A stretch of 20,181 nucleotides of DNA from IMG/VR virus record IMGVR_UViG_3300042731_002655, positions 1-20,181 of that record; one strand, given 5' to 3'. Below the pieces are notes generated by a model. The model was not told the DNA's origin. It worked only from the letters and a program-made list of their open reading frames with translations, and made no database searches. Shown here in pieces: positions 6,985 to 14,957 of this stretch (positions within the stretch are counted from its first letter, which is position 1; every line of letters begins with the position of its first letter). Made by a program: the position numbers and the translations under genes. This DNA comes from a virus.

Positions 6985-8173
6985 CGCATCAATCTGGCTC
7001 CAGGATGGCGCGAACGTGGTGGACATCACTCCTGTGGTGAGCCGGTTCGTCTACAAGAGTTCCCTGATCAAAGGGTACGTTCAGTGGCGTATGAAGTTTC
7101 GGGTTTTCAACTGGGACTTCTGGAAGAATTTTATGATCGGGAACAGTCTCCGGTTCGCTGTAAAGATCCGTGACGAATGGAATGGGCGGTCCAGGGAGAC
7201 TAATTGGCTTCCTCTCGTGGTGGATCTTTCCGGCAGCGATCTTCAGAGTACCCGGATCGACGCCAATGTGACGGGGGGCGGAACCGAACTCCTGATGATG
7301 AACGAGGAGAAGCGGCGATCCTTCCCCAGGATGACGGCTTCCCAGGTAATCCAACGGGTCGCTACGGACTACGTTCTCAAACCGAACATCCGGGCGTCAA
7401 CGGCTACGAAGACGTGGTATCAGTCCAATCAGACTGATTGGGACCTCCTCCAGGAAGTGCTCACGGATTACGTGGCCTTTGACGGACGGGGGGACAGTTT
7501 CTTGAATATCGAGGGGACCAATCTCATCGTCCAGGCCATCAACTATGCGGCTCCTGTAAAGAGGTTTTACGACCTTACCGCTCCCAACCGGCACAAGCGG
7601 GTTCCAAAGGTGAGTGTTCGATATTATGGGGGACAGGTAGCCAGGAAAGGTGGCCTTATCGTGGAAGCGCGGGGCTTCGACCGATCCACGGGTCTCCCGG
7701 TGACATTTACGGCCAACCCCATCGTGGACAACGTGGCGGCTCTCAAGGAGAAGCTACCCAAGAAAATTACGGCGGCGAAGCGGGTGGTGATCACGGGTCG
7801 GTCGGATCTTCGATTCGTCCGGGCCAGGGCTCTCCGGGAACAGGCCAAGTACAGCATCCGGTACTACGGAGTGGCGATCAAAGTTCTGGGGGAGCTTCAG
7901 ATTAAACTGAGAGACATGATTTCTATCTCCGTCAAGGATAGTGATGGGAAAGGTTCCCCCAACGAAGGTAAATACGGGGTCTTCGAGTACACCATCGACT
8001 ACGCCCTGGGTCGTACCCAGACCACCGTGGTGGGGTACCGGCGAGAGGCTTCAGTGGGTCCTGCAACGTCCGTGGGAACTCCGGCTATGCAGCCGGTGGG
8101 AACCGACACGGACCTGTCGTCTGGCACCCCTCAGCGGGTGACAGTGAAAACGTCCGTACCTTTGGGATCGTGA
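6974..8173 (+). CDS. Baseplate hub protein (T4 gp27 / P2 gpD-like)
   Basis: Forms the ring linking tail tube and central spike. The 399 residues open with two beta-rich segments (VSRFVYKSSLIKGYVQWRM region), then TASQVIQRVATDYVL at about 122-136 and the family hallmark YQSNQTDWDLLQEVL at about 148-162, followed by further barrel strands. A Pro/Thr/Ser-rich tail of about 35 residues ends the protein. It starts at GTG 6974, overlapping the previous gene by 11 bases, with AGGA eight bases upstream. The spike gene follows with a TGATG overlap, the usual hub-spike pairing. Confidence 0.8.
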   Translation: MTDSASIWLQDGANVVDITPVVSRFVYKSSLIKGYVQWRMKFRVFNWDFWKNFMIGNSLRFAVKIRDEWNGRSRETNWLPLVVDLSGSDLQSTRIDANVTGGGTELLMMNEEKRRSFPRMTASQVIQRVATDYVLKPNIRASTATKTWYQSNQTDWDLLQEVLTDYVAFDGRGDSFLNIEGTNLIVQAINYAAPVKRFYDLTAPNRHKRVPKVSVRYYGGQVARKGGLIVEARGFDRSTGLPVTFTANPIVDNVAALKEKLPKKITAAKRVVITGRSDLRFVRARALREQAKYSIRYYGVAIKVLGELQIKLRDMISISVKDSDGKGSPNEGKYGVFEYTIDYALGRTQTTVVGYRREASVGPATSVGTPAMQPVGTDTDLSSGTPQRVTVKTSVPLGS

Positions 8174-8961
8174 TGAAAGAAACCTACGCAGGCATCTGGG
8201 ACGGCATTGTGGTGAGCGTAGACGCTCCCTCGACGGAGCCTGTGGGGGCCGTCCAGGTTCGGATTCCCCATATTCATGGGGACGTTACGGAAGTTCCAGA
8301 CACAGACCTTCCATGGGCGGAGCCCAATTTTCAGTTCGCTGGCCTGGGGTCTGGGATTGTGGGGGTGCCCCCGGAGAACGCCCAGGTGAACATTATCTTC
8401 CGGTACGGGGATAAGGATTACCCCACTTACATCGGGGGGTCTTTCCGGACGGCGGGGGCTCCTGCGGCCTATACAGCGGGGAAACAGGGTTTGACGCCGA
8501 AGACGTGGTTGTGGGTGACGCCTGGGGGCTTCGGCATTATTTTCGATGAGCTTAACAAGAAGGTTACGCTTCGGACCTCCCAGGCCACGTTGTTCTCTCT
8601 GGAGTTGGACGAAACTACTCAGAAAATCACTGCAACTACGCCGACCGGCTATAAACTGGAGCTGGATGAGGCTACTAAAAAAGCCACCTTTCAAACGGCG
8701 GCAGGCAATAGCGTGGTCTTGGACGAAACGGTAGGAGAGGCCACGATTACGGCTACGGCTAAGGTGATTTTGTCTACCCTCCTGGCGGAGATCGGTGTTC
8801 CGGCAACGCAGTCGGTTCTGGTAGCAGAGTTGTTTGCTCCGGTGTACGATGCCCATACGCACAACGTGACCGGAGTGGGAGCTCCCACGGGGCCTCCCAT
8901 TCCGCTTTTGACACCTTCCCTGGCGTCTGTGATCTCGCAAATTCTGAAACTCAAGAACTGA
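8173..8961 (+). CDS. Baseplate central spike (gp5/gpV-like) with beta-helix and HxH tip
   Basis: Membrane-piercing spike at the tail tip. Residues about 5-90 form an OB-fold with DLPWAEPNF, PPENAQVNIIF and GDKDYPTYIGG, typical of phage base V/gp5 proteins. Residues about 115-200 are short repeats (FDELNKKVTL, LELDETTQKI, LELDEATKKATF, VLDETVGEATI) that fit a triple-stranded beta-helix. Near the end DAHTHNVTG carries H228-x-H230, matching the metal-binding tip of P2 gpV-type spikes; a trimer would place six His around one ion. There is no lysozyme domain, unlike T4 gp5. ATG 8173 overlaps the hub stop (GTG 8170 is also in frame). Its stop codon lies inside a shared palindrome. Confidence 0.85.
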   Translation: MKETYAGIWDGIVVSVDAPSTEPVGAVQVRIPHIHGDVTEVPDTDLPWAEPNFQFAGLGSGIVGVPPENAQVNIIFRYGDKDYPTYIGGSFRTAGAPAAYTAGKQGLTPKTWLWVTPGGFGIIFDELNKKVTLRTSQATLFSLELDETTQKITATTPTGYKLELDEATKKATFQTAAGNSVVLDETVGEATITATAKVILSTLLAEIGVPATQSVLVAELFAPVYDAHTHNVTGVGAPTGPPIPLLTPSLASVISQILKLKN

Positions 8962-8972
8962 CGGTACCGTCA
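8959..8972 (+). promoter_or_regulatory. Intercistronic inverted repeat 2 (perfect palindrome)
   Basis: TGACGGTACCGTCA is a perfect 14-base palindrome whose first three bases are the spike stop codon. It shares the TGAyGG-nn-CCGTCA core with 2531-2548 and 14049-14066. Confidence 0.7.
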
Positions 8973-8984
8973 ATGGAACCAGTA

Positions 8985-9359
8985 ATGGCATATCCCTTTA
9001 CGGGGCCTGGAGTTGGAGGGGTCTTCGAGCCCAAGAGCGTACATGAGGTGTACGTGACCTCGCTTCGGAACATCCTGACGACGCCCAAGGGAAGCGTCCG
9101 TTACAACACCAACCGGGGGTCAATGCTCCCCCTTTTCGTTTTCGATCTGAATGATGATATTGAGAAGCAACTGATTCAGTTTTACGCTCTGACGGACATT
9201 CAAGAACAGGAACCCAGACTCATCATTGTGGCTCTGGAAGCGGATTTCGATGCGGAGGAGCACAAGGTTGGGTTCACGGTGACTTTCGTTGAGGTGGATG
9301 ACCCAGATCAGGTCGAGCGGCAGGCGTCCATTAAGGACATAAGTCTGAGGAGAATCTGA
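8985..9359 (+). CDS. Baseplate wedge protein (T4 gp25 / P2 gpW-like)
   Basis: A nucleating wedge component that contacts the sheath at the baseplate. The 124-residue protein contains LRNILTTPKGSVRYNTNRGSMLPLFVFD and, about 35 residues later, EQEPRLII, the EPR motif conserved in the gp25/gpW family. There are two in-frame starts, ATG 8973 and ATG 8985. I prefer 8985: the other two palindromes end 16-17 bases before their start codons, and 8985 gives a comparable 12 bases plus a GGAA at 8975-8978, whereas 8973 directly abuts the palindrome with no ribosome binding site. The stop overlaps the gpJ-like start (TGATG). Confidence 0.8.
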   Translation: MAYPFTGPGVGGVFEPKSVHEVYVTSLRNILTTPKGSVRYNTNRGSMLPLFVFDLNDDIEKQLIQFYALTDIQEQEPRLIIVALEADFDAEEHKVGFTVTFVEVDDPDQVERQASIKDISLRRI

Positions 9360-12316
9360 TGCCTCAGATTCCGACACAACAGTACACGGCACGGGACTAC
9401 CAGAGCACCATGGATGCCTTGGTGACCCATCTCCGGGCCAAGTTTCCGGACGGAAACTGGGAGAAGATGCTCGACCAGGACGTGCCTCTGGCCATGCTCT
9501 CCTCTCTGGCTTGGATGCACGAACAGGACGCCTTCTACATGAACCGCAGGTGGCTGAATACCTACCTGTCGGAGGCGGACGACCGGGAGCCCGTGATCTT
9601 CCTGACCAAGCAACTGGGCTACCGGATGCGGCCCAGGACGGCGGCTTCCGTGGCGGTCCGGGCGGTTCCGCAGCCTACTAAGGCAGTCCAGATTGTGATC
9701 CCGGCGGGAACCAAGGTGCCCTACGAGGACACTTTTTTCGAGTTCCTGGAAGACGCCACGGTTCCGGCCTTCGCTTCTTCGTGGCCGGATGAGACCTCGA
9801 CGGAGGTCATCGTCGTGACGGAGGGGGAGTCGAAGGAGATTACCTTCGAGTCGGACGGCCAGCCCTGGCAGGAGTTCGAGGTCCCCTTCGAGAACGTGAT
9901 CGAGGGGAGTGTGGTGGTCACGGTGGCCGGAAGTGCGTGGGAGGAGGTTTCCTCTCTGATCTACGTCGAGGGAGATACGCTGGGTCGGGACATCGCTTCT
10001 GGGGACGGTACGGACAGCCAAACGGTGGTTCTGAGCCTCCTCAACGCTATCATTGAGGAGGACAACGCCGACCGGCTGACGGTCCTTGTGGATGGAGTCG
10101 AGTGGGCCTACGTTTCGGCTTTCACGGGAGGTCCCCAGGAATTCCTTGCATCCCAGGCCGCAGACGGGACGACTACCGTCACTTTCGGGCTCAGCACGGA
10201 CGGATCGGCCCCCGTGAACGGGGCCGTCGTTGATATTCTTTATCTCATTTCTGGTGCTCAGAGGCGGTACTCTCTCCGGTATAACCAGGACGATCAGCCC
10301 ACTATTTCCTTCGGGGATGACGAAACCGGTAAAATCCCTCCCATTGGAGCTCAGATCGTGGTTTCCTGTCGGGTTGGGGGAGGGGTGGTTGGGAACATTG
10401 GAATAGGGGATCTGGACACCACGGTGACCGGATTTTTGAACGAGGCTCCTGCCGTTGGGGAGGTGAGTGAGAGTACCGAAGTCCGGATTTTTAACTACTC
10501 CAGGGGTACGGGAGGCAATCCAAGAGAGGCCATCGACAGGGCCAAGCAACTTGCGCCCTCCTTCGCCAAGGCCAACCAGAGGGCGGTAACTATGGGGGAT
10601 TGGGAGACCATCGCGGCCTCTTATTATGATCCTCGCTACGGGGCTCCGGCTCATGCTGCGGCCAAGATCCACCAGGAGGTCCCGGAATCCAACCTGATCG
10701 ACGTGTCGCTCTGGAGTCGGGATTCGGACGGGCGGCTCGCTGCGGCTGGGGAATCTCTCAAGGTGGCCGTGGCCAACCTTCTCAACTCCAAGAGGACGAT
10801 ATGTACTTATCTCCAGATGGTGGATGGGGTTACCTACTACTTCGACGTAGCCCTGGCGGTAAGCCTCAAACAGGGCTTTTTTACAACTACGGTCTTCTCG
10901 AACCTCCAGGCGGCGGTGATCAACTTCTTCGATTCGGCCCTCGTACTGCCGGGGCGTGACATCCGGATCAACGAGCTCTACCGGCGGCTCAATGCCGTGG
11001 AAGGGGTTTACTCCGTTACAATCGAATCCATCATCGGGACTGTCCAGGAGGAGCAAAATACCACGGCGGATGGGGCTTCCCAGACCTACGAGTTCCTGTT
11101 CTCGAACCCCATCGGCCAGGAGATCGTGCCCACCTCATTCCAGGTGGTGGCCGGGACCCAGACCATCTCCGATGACGGAACAGGAGGCATGACGGGGGAC
11201 ATCGACAGCTCCCTGACCAACTCTATCGAGTATGACACGGGGCGGGTGACGGTGTCTTTCAACGCCATCCCGGTGATTGGGGAGAACATTCGGGCGGAAG
11301 CTCGATACTACGCCAAACTGGAATGGGAGGAGGACAAGTCGGCGGATTTCGCTGGTCTCGCTGCGCTGGATGAAGTGGCTGAATACTTTCCGATCATCAA
11401 GCGGCCCCCCATGGGGGTTTCCAGGGGCGTAACTCTTGATTTCTACCTTCCAACCTACCTGTTGCCCATCGTTCCAGGCCGATGTTTTTTCATCACAGGC
11501 TACGGGGGCACTATCGCGGGAGGAACCGGGGTCGAGAAGAACGCCTACGACGACGGAGATGGGAACATTGTGGGGGACGTGGACCCCACGGGGGTGAACA
11601 CCATCGACTACCGGACGGGTCGGGTCCAGTTGACCTGGGACACCTCCGTTCACCCCATCTTCCCCTTCAGCGGAGGCCAGAACAGCGTCCTGGCCACGCT
11701 CAGCCCAAATGCGGACGGTGTGGAAACGGATTTCACCTTCTCCTGGGCTCTTCCCGGCTGGTGGGTGCTCCCCAGCTACGCCGGGAGCCTCAACCTTGAC
11801 TTCTCCGGCTTCCCCTCGTGGGGCGCAGAGGCTCAGATCTACGACAATTTCCAGACTCAGCTTTGGGGCACCTATTTGGACAACCGTGGGGACAGCGTGA
11901 TCAACGAAACGGCCAGGACGGGGACCCTTCATTTCTCCGTCCCTCCTCAGAGCCCAGGAGCTCCTCCCCACCAGTTCTCCCTTTGGGTGAGACAGGTCAC
12001 CCAGGTGATCTACTCTTCATTCGTCTTCTCCGTGAAAGATCCGGTGTCTCCGGGACACGACAGCTACCTTTTCGCGGACAATACTGGAAAACTCTGGGGG
12101 ACCACCCCGGACTCTTATCCCACGAGTCGGCTGGATCATCGGACAGGCCATATCATCGCAAGGCTGTCCTCGCCCATCGTGGCCGGAAGGACGACGAAGC
12201 TTTCTTATGACGCCTTCCTTCGGTCGAAGTCGAGGAACATCCCCATCGTAGGAGGGGCTATCGGTACCTTTTCCCAGACCACGATCCGGGAGCTTGAGGA
12301 AGAAATCGACTTGTAG
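9359..12316 (+). CDS. Baseplate J-like protein (gp6/gpJ) with extended C-terminus
   Basis: Main wedge protein forming the baseplate ring. Residues 1-575 look like a complete J protein: N-terminal helices (WEKMLDQDVPLAMLSSLAWMHEQ...FMNRRWLNTYLSEA type), VIPAGTKV, a beta core with ISFGDDETGKIPPIGAQIVVS and GGGVVGNIGIGDL, then GGNPREAIDRAKQLAPSF at about 384-401 and RAVTMGDWETIA. Phage J proteins usually end soon after the INELYRRLNAVEGVYSVTI-type region, here about residue 560. The remaining ~400 residues (to 985) are beta-rich and contain four copies of the module shared with the sheath (about 602-651, 728-780, 825-880, 902-950), ending in a short linker and a helical tail. The extension probably projects from the baseplate; whether it binds host or fibres is unknown. 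Confidence 0.85.
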   Translation: MPQIPTQQYTARDYQSTMDALVTHLRAKFPDGNWEKMLDQDVPLAMLSSLAWMHEQDAFYMNRRWLNTYLSEADDREPVIFLTKQLGYRMRPRTAASVAVRAVPQPTKAVQIVIPAGTKVPYEDTFFEFLEDATVPAFASSWPDETSTEVIVVTEGESKEITFESDGQPWQEFEVPFENVIEGSVVVTVAGSAWEEVSSLIYVEGDTLGRDIASGDGTDSQTVVLSLLNAIIEEDNADRLTVLVDGVEWAYVSAFTGGPQEFLASQAADGTTTVTFGLSTDGSAPVNGAVVDILYLISGAQRRYSLRYNQDDQPTISFGDDETGKIPPIGAQIVVSCRVGGGVVGNIGIGDLDTTVTGFLNEAPAVGEVSESTEVRIFNYSRGTGGNPREAIDRAKQLAPSFAKANQRAVTMGDWETIAASYYDPRYGAPAHAAAKIHQEVPESNLIDVSLWSRDSDGRLAAAGESLKVAVANLLNSKRTICTYLQMVDGVTYYFDVALAVSLKQGFFTTTVFSNLQAAVINFFDSALVLPGRDIRINELYRRLNAVEGVYSVTIESIIGTVQEEQNTTADGASQTYEFLFSNPIGQEIVPTSFQVVAGTQTISDDGTGGMTGDIDSSLTNSIEYDTGRVTVSFNAIPVIGENIRAEARYYAKLEWEEDKSADFAGLAALDEVAEYFPIIKRPPMGVSRGVTLDFYLPTYLLPIVPGRCFFITGYGGTIAGGTGVEKNAYDDGDGNIVGDVDPTGVNTIDYRTGRVQLTWDTSVHPIFPFSGGQNSVLATLSPNADGVETDFTFSWALPGWWVLPSYAGSLNLDFSGFPSWGAEAQIYDNFQTQLWGTYLDNRGDSVINETARTGTLHFSVPPQSPGAPPHQFSLWVRQVTQVIYSSFVFSVKDPVSPGHDSYLFADNTGKLWGTTPDSYPTSRLDHRTGHIIARLSSPIVAGRTTKLSYDAFLRSKSRNIPIVGGAIGTFSQTTIRELEEEIDL
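11162..11311 (+). repeat. DDG module copy 4 (gpJ-like)
   Basis: TISDDGTGGMTGDI, spacer, SIEYDTGRVTVSF, ending in EARYY; 50 codons, like copy 1. Confidence 0.8.
11540..11703 (+). repeat. DDG module copy 5 (gpJ-like)
   Basis: NAYDDGDGNIVGDVDP, then NTIDYRTGRVQLTW. The N-terminal half is the clearest of all copies; the final strand is less certain. Confidence 0.75.
11831..12000 (+). repeat. DDG module copy 6, degenerate (gpJ-like)
   Basis: QIYDNF...WGTYLDN...VINETARTGTLHFSV keeps the YD, G, TG and final F positions but has lost DDG. Confidence 0.4.
12062..12208 (+). repeat. DDG module copy 7, diverged (gpJ-like)
   Basis: SYLFADNTGKLWG, then SRLDHRTGHIIARL, ending in KLSYD; spacing matches copies 1 and 4. 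Confidence 0.6.
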
Positions 12317-12327
12317 GAACCGGACAA

Positions 12328-13563
12328 ATGGCGAACCCGAACAACTGGCTAACTAAAAGGGACACCCTTCGGACGGGGAGGCTGAGGCCGGATTTCTACA
12401 ACATTCTGCTGCCGGAGATCATCGAGGAGGACCAAAAAGGCGGCACGTTCGCCTTCCTGGACACCTACGACGATCCGGAGGCCGAAATCAACGCCTGGGA
12501 CCAGACAGCCCCTTTCCAGGCCGTCTGGGACCGGACAGGCATCCTCCCGGTACTCCAGAGGCTGTTCTGGGTCCTGGAGGAGCAACACGGGAATATGCTC
12601 GTGGAACTGGATGACATGGAGGTGCTGACGGACCCGGATCAGTGTCCCGTCGAGTTCCTGCCCCGGATGGCGGCTTCCCTGGGGTACGACATGGAGGACG
12701 GTCTGTCGGAGAAGGAACAGCGGGAGCTGATTAAGGGGCTCATGGACGCCTTCCATCACCATGGGACGCCGATTTCGTGGACTGTTTTCTACCGGATGCT
12801 GGGTTACCGGATCATCGCCTATCCTCTCTGGAAGAAGGAGCTGGCGGAGGACCAGGACCGTTACGACCGGGACCGGTACGTTACGACTACTCCCTTCGGA
12901 CCGTGGGTGCTCCCTGGCGCGTTCACGGGGTCCCTCACCCAGGCCCCGCTCCGACCCAGGAGCATCGTTATCCTGGACGCCGGAGGAGAGACCTTTCGGG
13001 ATGACGGCAAGGGGAACCTTCTTGGAAGCAAGGGCGGAACGGGGACGATCAACTATCTGATCGGGACCATCAATCTCAGCTTTGCTCCGCCGGGACCTAC
13101 TGCGCCCATCCTTCTGTGGGCGGAAACGGTCAACGAGGAATACCCATACCATGCGGCTCGTGTGGATCTGGATTTCTTCCTGATCCCCATCGGGGGCGGG
13201 ACTCCTCCTGTCGTGGATGATGAGTTTGTCAAGAAGGTACTCTGGTACCTGGAAGAGGTGCGGCCCATCCACGTCCTGATTCGGACCTTCAACCTCATCA
13301 TGGAGATGGAAGATGATGGTCCGGACGTGACGGACGGGAACTGTTGTGGGCCGGATCTGGGGGTGGATTACTGGGACGCTTTGCAAGATTGGTACATCGG
13401 GGACGTGGGTCCTTTCGGGAAGGACGGGGGTCTCCATATCAGCCGCAGCGACGGTCAGGAACAGGAACACCTGGAGGACGTGACCCCGTTCATACATCCT
13501 TTAGCTGGTGACCCGCTTGTGATAACATCGAGTCCAACTCAGCCTTTTGACGGCTGGTATTAG
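12328..13563 (+). CDS. Tail protein I-like baseplate protein (gpI)
   Basis: Baseplate periphery protein that normally links the J ring to tail fibres. Residues about 106-150 contain CPVEFLPRMAASLGYD, then LSEKEQRELIKGLMDAFHHHGTPISWTVFYRMLGYR, the core of the P2 gpI family. The C-terminal ...YLEEVRPIHVLIR (about residues 308-323) is also typical. At 411 residues it is longer than usual gpI proteins (about 180-250): one DDG module is inserted at about 222-266, between core and C-terminal segment, and about 90 residues with a CC pair (NCCGPDLG) and a Pro/Ser end follow. AGGA overlaps the gpJ-like stop nine bases before ATG. Confidence 0.75.
   Translation: MANPNNWLTKRDTLRTGRLRPDFYNILLPEIIEEDQKGGTFAFLDTYDDPEAEINAWDQTAPFQAVWDRTGILPVLQRLFWVLEEQHGNMLVELDDMEVLTDPDQCPVEFLPRMAASLGYDMEDGLSEKEQRELIKGLMDAFHHHGTPISWTVFYRMLGYRIIAYPLWKKELAEDQDRYDRDRYVTTTPFGPWVLPGAFTGSLTQAPLRPRSIVILDAGGETFRDDGKGNLLGSKGGTGTINYLIGTINLSFAPPGPTAPILLWAETVNEEYPYHAARVDLDFFLIPIGGGTPPVVDDEFVKKVLWYLEEVRPIHVLIRTFNLIMEMEDDGPDVTDGNCCGPDLGVDYWDALQDWYIGDVGPFGKDGGLHISRSDGQEQEHLEDVTPFIHPLAGDPLVITSSPTQPFDGWY
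12991..13125 (+). repeat. DDG module copy 8 (gpI-like)
   Basis: TFRDDGKGNLLGSKG, then GTINYLIGTINLSF, ending in LLWAE. It sits as an insertion within the gpI-type sequence. Confidence 0.75.
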
Positions 13564-13574
13564 GGGGTTCGGAA

Positions 13575-14048
13575 ATGCCCGATCCTGTGACTCCGTTGTT
13601 CAGTTTTGACGCCCCTATCCAGGCTTCCGATCTGCGATCCTTGGTTCTTCGGCAGAATTTCAACGCCCTTGGGACCACGAACTGGACGACGGACACAAAC
13701 TACCCAGAGAACCCCAGGAATGGGATGCAGCGTATTCTCGATGAGGCTGGGGCCGGTACCAACATTAAGTGGCAGATCTACCGGGACGGGGCCTGGAGAG
13801 ACATTCTCACGCACCTGGAGACTTCTTTCTCTCTCGCCCGAAGGCTGGAGTTCGAGTTTACTACTGCCTCAGCTTCTTGGCAGATCGACCACGGGTTGGG
13901 GGTCAAGCCCTTGGTCCAGGTCTTCGATGCCACCGATTTACAGATCACACCCACCAGCGTTCAGCACGTCCAGGTGGCCGGGGTTTGGAGTCGGATCATT
14001 GTCGTTCATGGGGCAGCGATCACGGGGTACGCCATTGTTGTAGGTTGA
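13575..14048 (+). CDS. Short tail fibre/tip-type structural protein
   Basis: A 157-residue protein with no family I can name precisely. The C-terminal half has WQIDHGLGVKPLVQVFD (about 101-117) followed by ITPTSVQHV and a last strand ITGYAIVVG. This arrangement (W-x-I-x-H-x-L-G-x-x-P-x-V-x-V-x-D) is common in C-terminal domains of phage tail fibre and appendage proteins. The N-terminal half has APIQASDLRSLVLRQNFNAL and a WQIYRDGAWRDIL segment. AGGGGG precedes ATG by 7 bases. Position after gpI suggests a fibre or fibre-attachment role. It is followed directly by a shared inverted repeat. Confidence 0.6.
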   Translation: MPDPVTPLFSFDAPIQASDLRSLVLRQNFNALGTTNWTTDTNYPENPRNGMQRILDEAGAGTNIKWQIYRDGAWRDILTHLETSFSLARRLEFEFTTASASWQIDHGLGVKPLVQVFDATDLQITPTSVQHVQVAGVWSRIIVVHGAAITGYAIVVG

Positions 14049-14066
14049 TCTGACGGTCCCGTCAGA
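14049..14066 (+). promoter_or_regulatory. Intercistronic inverted repeat 3
   Basis: TCTGACGG-TC-CCGTCAGA, a perfect 8-base-arm dyad starting on the base after the upstream stop codon and ending four bases before the AAGGAG site (14070-14075) of the next gene. The outer arms match the repeat at 2531-2548 exactly except one base. Confidence 0.7.
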
Positions 14067-14082
14067 GTTAAGGAGATCGGAA

Positions 14083-14946
14083 ATGGACAAGATGGGCGAT
14101 GAGATCCGGAAGCGAATCCGCAGGGCTCTTTTGGGGACGATCCCAGCGGTTCCGGGTTTAGCCAGGAAACCGGGGCGAGGGCTCCGGAACACCGGCATGA
14201 TGGACCATGCCCCTCTGGTCCAGGGGAAGGTCTCAATCGTGACCAAGGACGCGAAAACAGGCGAGGAGACCGTCGTCCTGGAGGAGGATGACAACCTCGT
14301 TGTCACCCAGGCCGAAGCTCTCATGGCTGCGATGGCGGCGGGTGCGGCCAATGCGCCGATCAACTACATCCGTCTGGGGGACCCTGTCGTTCCAGTGGCT
14401 CCCACCCTGGGAGATACCAACCTCCAGCAGGCTACCGCTACATTCAAGGCGGTGGGTTACGTGCTCTCCGCCAATGCGGTCCAGTTCTCCGTGACGTGGC
14501 TCGTTGGGGAGGGAAACGGCTTGACCTACACGGAGGCGGGGCTGTTCACGGGGCCTTTCGGTGCGGGAACCATGTTCGCCAGGAAGACCGGATTCAGCAT
14601 CGCCAAGACAGCCGCTTTCAGCATGACGTTCACGTGGACCCTCACGTTCTCCGTCATCGACGCCTGCGCGGATGCCTGCAACGGGGTCTCCCTCATGGGA
14701 GCTTCCGCCATCGTAGAAGACTACATCTACGACGCCGTGGGTGGGGAATCCCAGGTGACGGTTCCAATCGACTTTGTCATTGGGGCGAAGAGGCTCCATG
14801 TCTTCCTCAATGGCCAGCGGCTTTACTACACGAGGCATTACATCGAGTCCGCCATCGGGCCGAATAAGGGGGTCATTCTCCAGGGATTCACGCTGTCAGC
14901 GGGGCCTCCTGTGGATGATATGTACTTCTGGCACCAGCGGTGGTAA
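14083..14946 (+). CDS. Virion appendage protein (fibre/collar type)
   Basis: A 287-residue protein. After a basic N-terminus (KRIRRALLG) it has a beta-rich domain with GKVSIVTKDAKTGE, a DNLVVTQAEALMAAMAAG helix, LGDTNLQQA and GNGLTYTEAGLFTGPFGAGTMFARK. This pattern (N-x-x-x-T..., then EAGLF, then aR..f..i.K, then W-x-x-x-F) occurs in many phage tail appendage proteins. A second domain from about residue 205 has VTVPIDFVIGAKRLHVFLNGQRLYY and a final MYFWHQRW, resembling the small NG-turn domains repeated in fibres. It is probably a fibre or fibre-connector subunit; exact position unknown. A shared inverted repeat and AAGGAG lie directly upstream. Confidence 0.55.
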   Translation: MDKMGDEIRKRIRRALLGTIPAVPGLARKPGRGLRNTGMMDHAPLVQGKVSIVTKDAKTGEETVVLEEDDNLVVTQAEALMAAMAAGAANAPINYIRLGDPVVPVAPTLGDTNLQQATATFKAVGYVLSANAVQFSVTWLVGEGNGLTYTEAGLFTGPFGAGTMFARKTGFSIAKTAAFSMTFTWTLTFSVIDACADACNGVSLMGASAIVEDYIYDAVGGESQVTVPIDFVIGAKRLHVFLNGQRLYYTRHYIESAIGPNKGVILQGFTLSAGPPVDDMYFWHQRW

Positions 14947-14957
14947 GGAGTGGGTAG

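Noticed and set aside
9308-11056. Long open frame on the - strand (582 codons) opposite the gpJ-like gene
   Set aside because: It follows from the GC-rich codon use of the + strand gene; the translation shows no family pattern, and the + frame has clear J-protein motifs.
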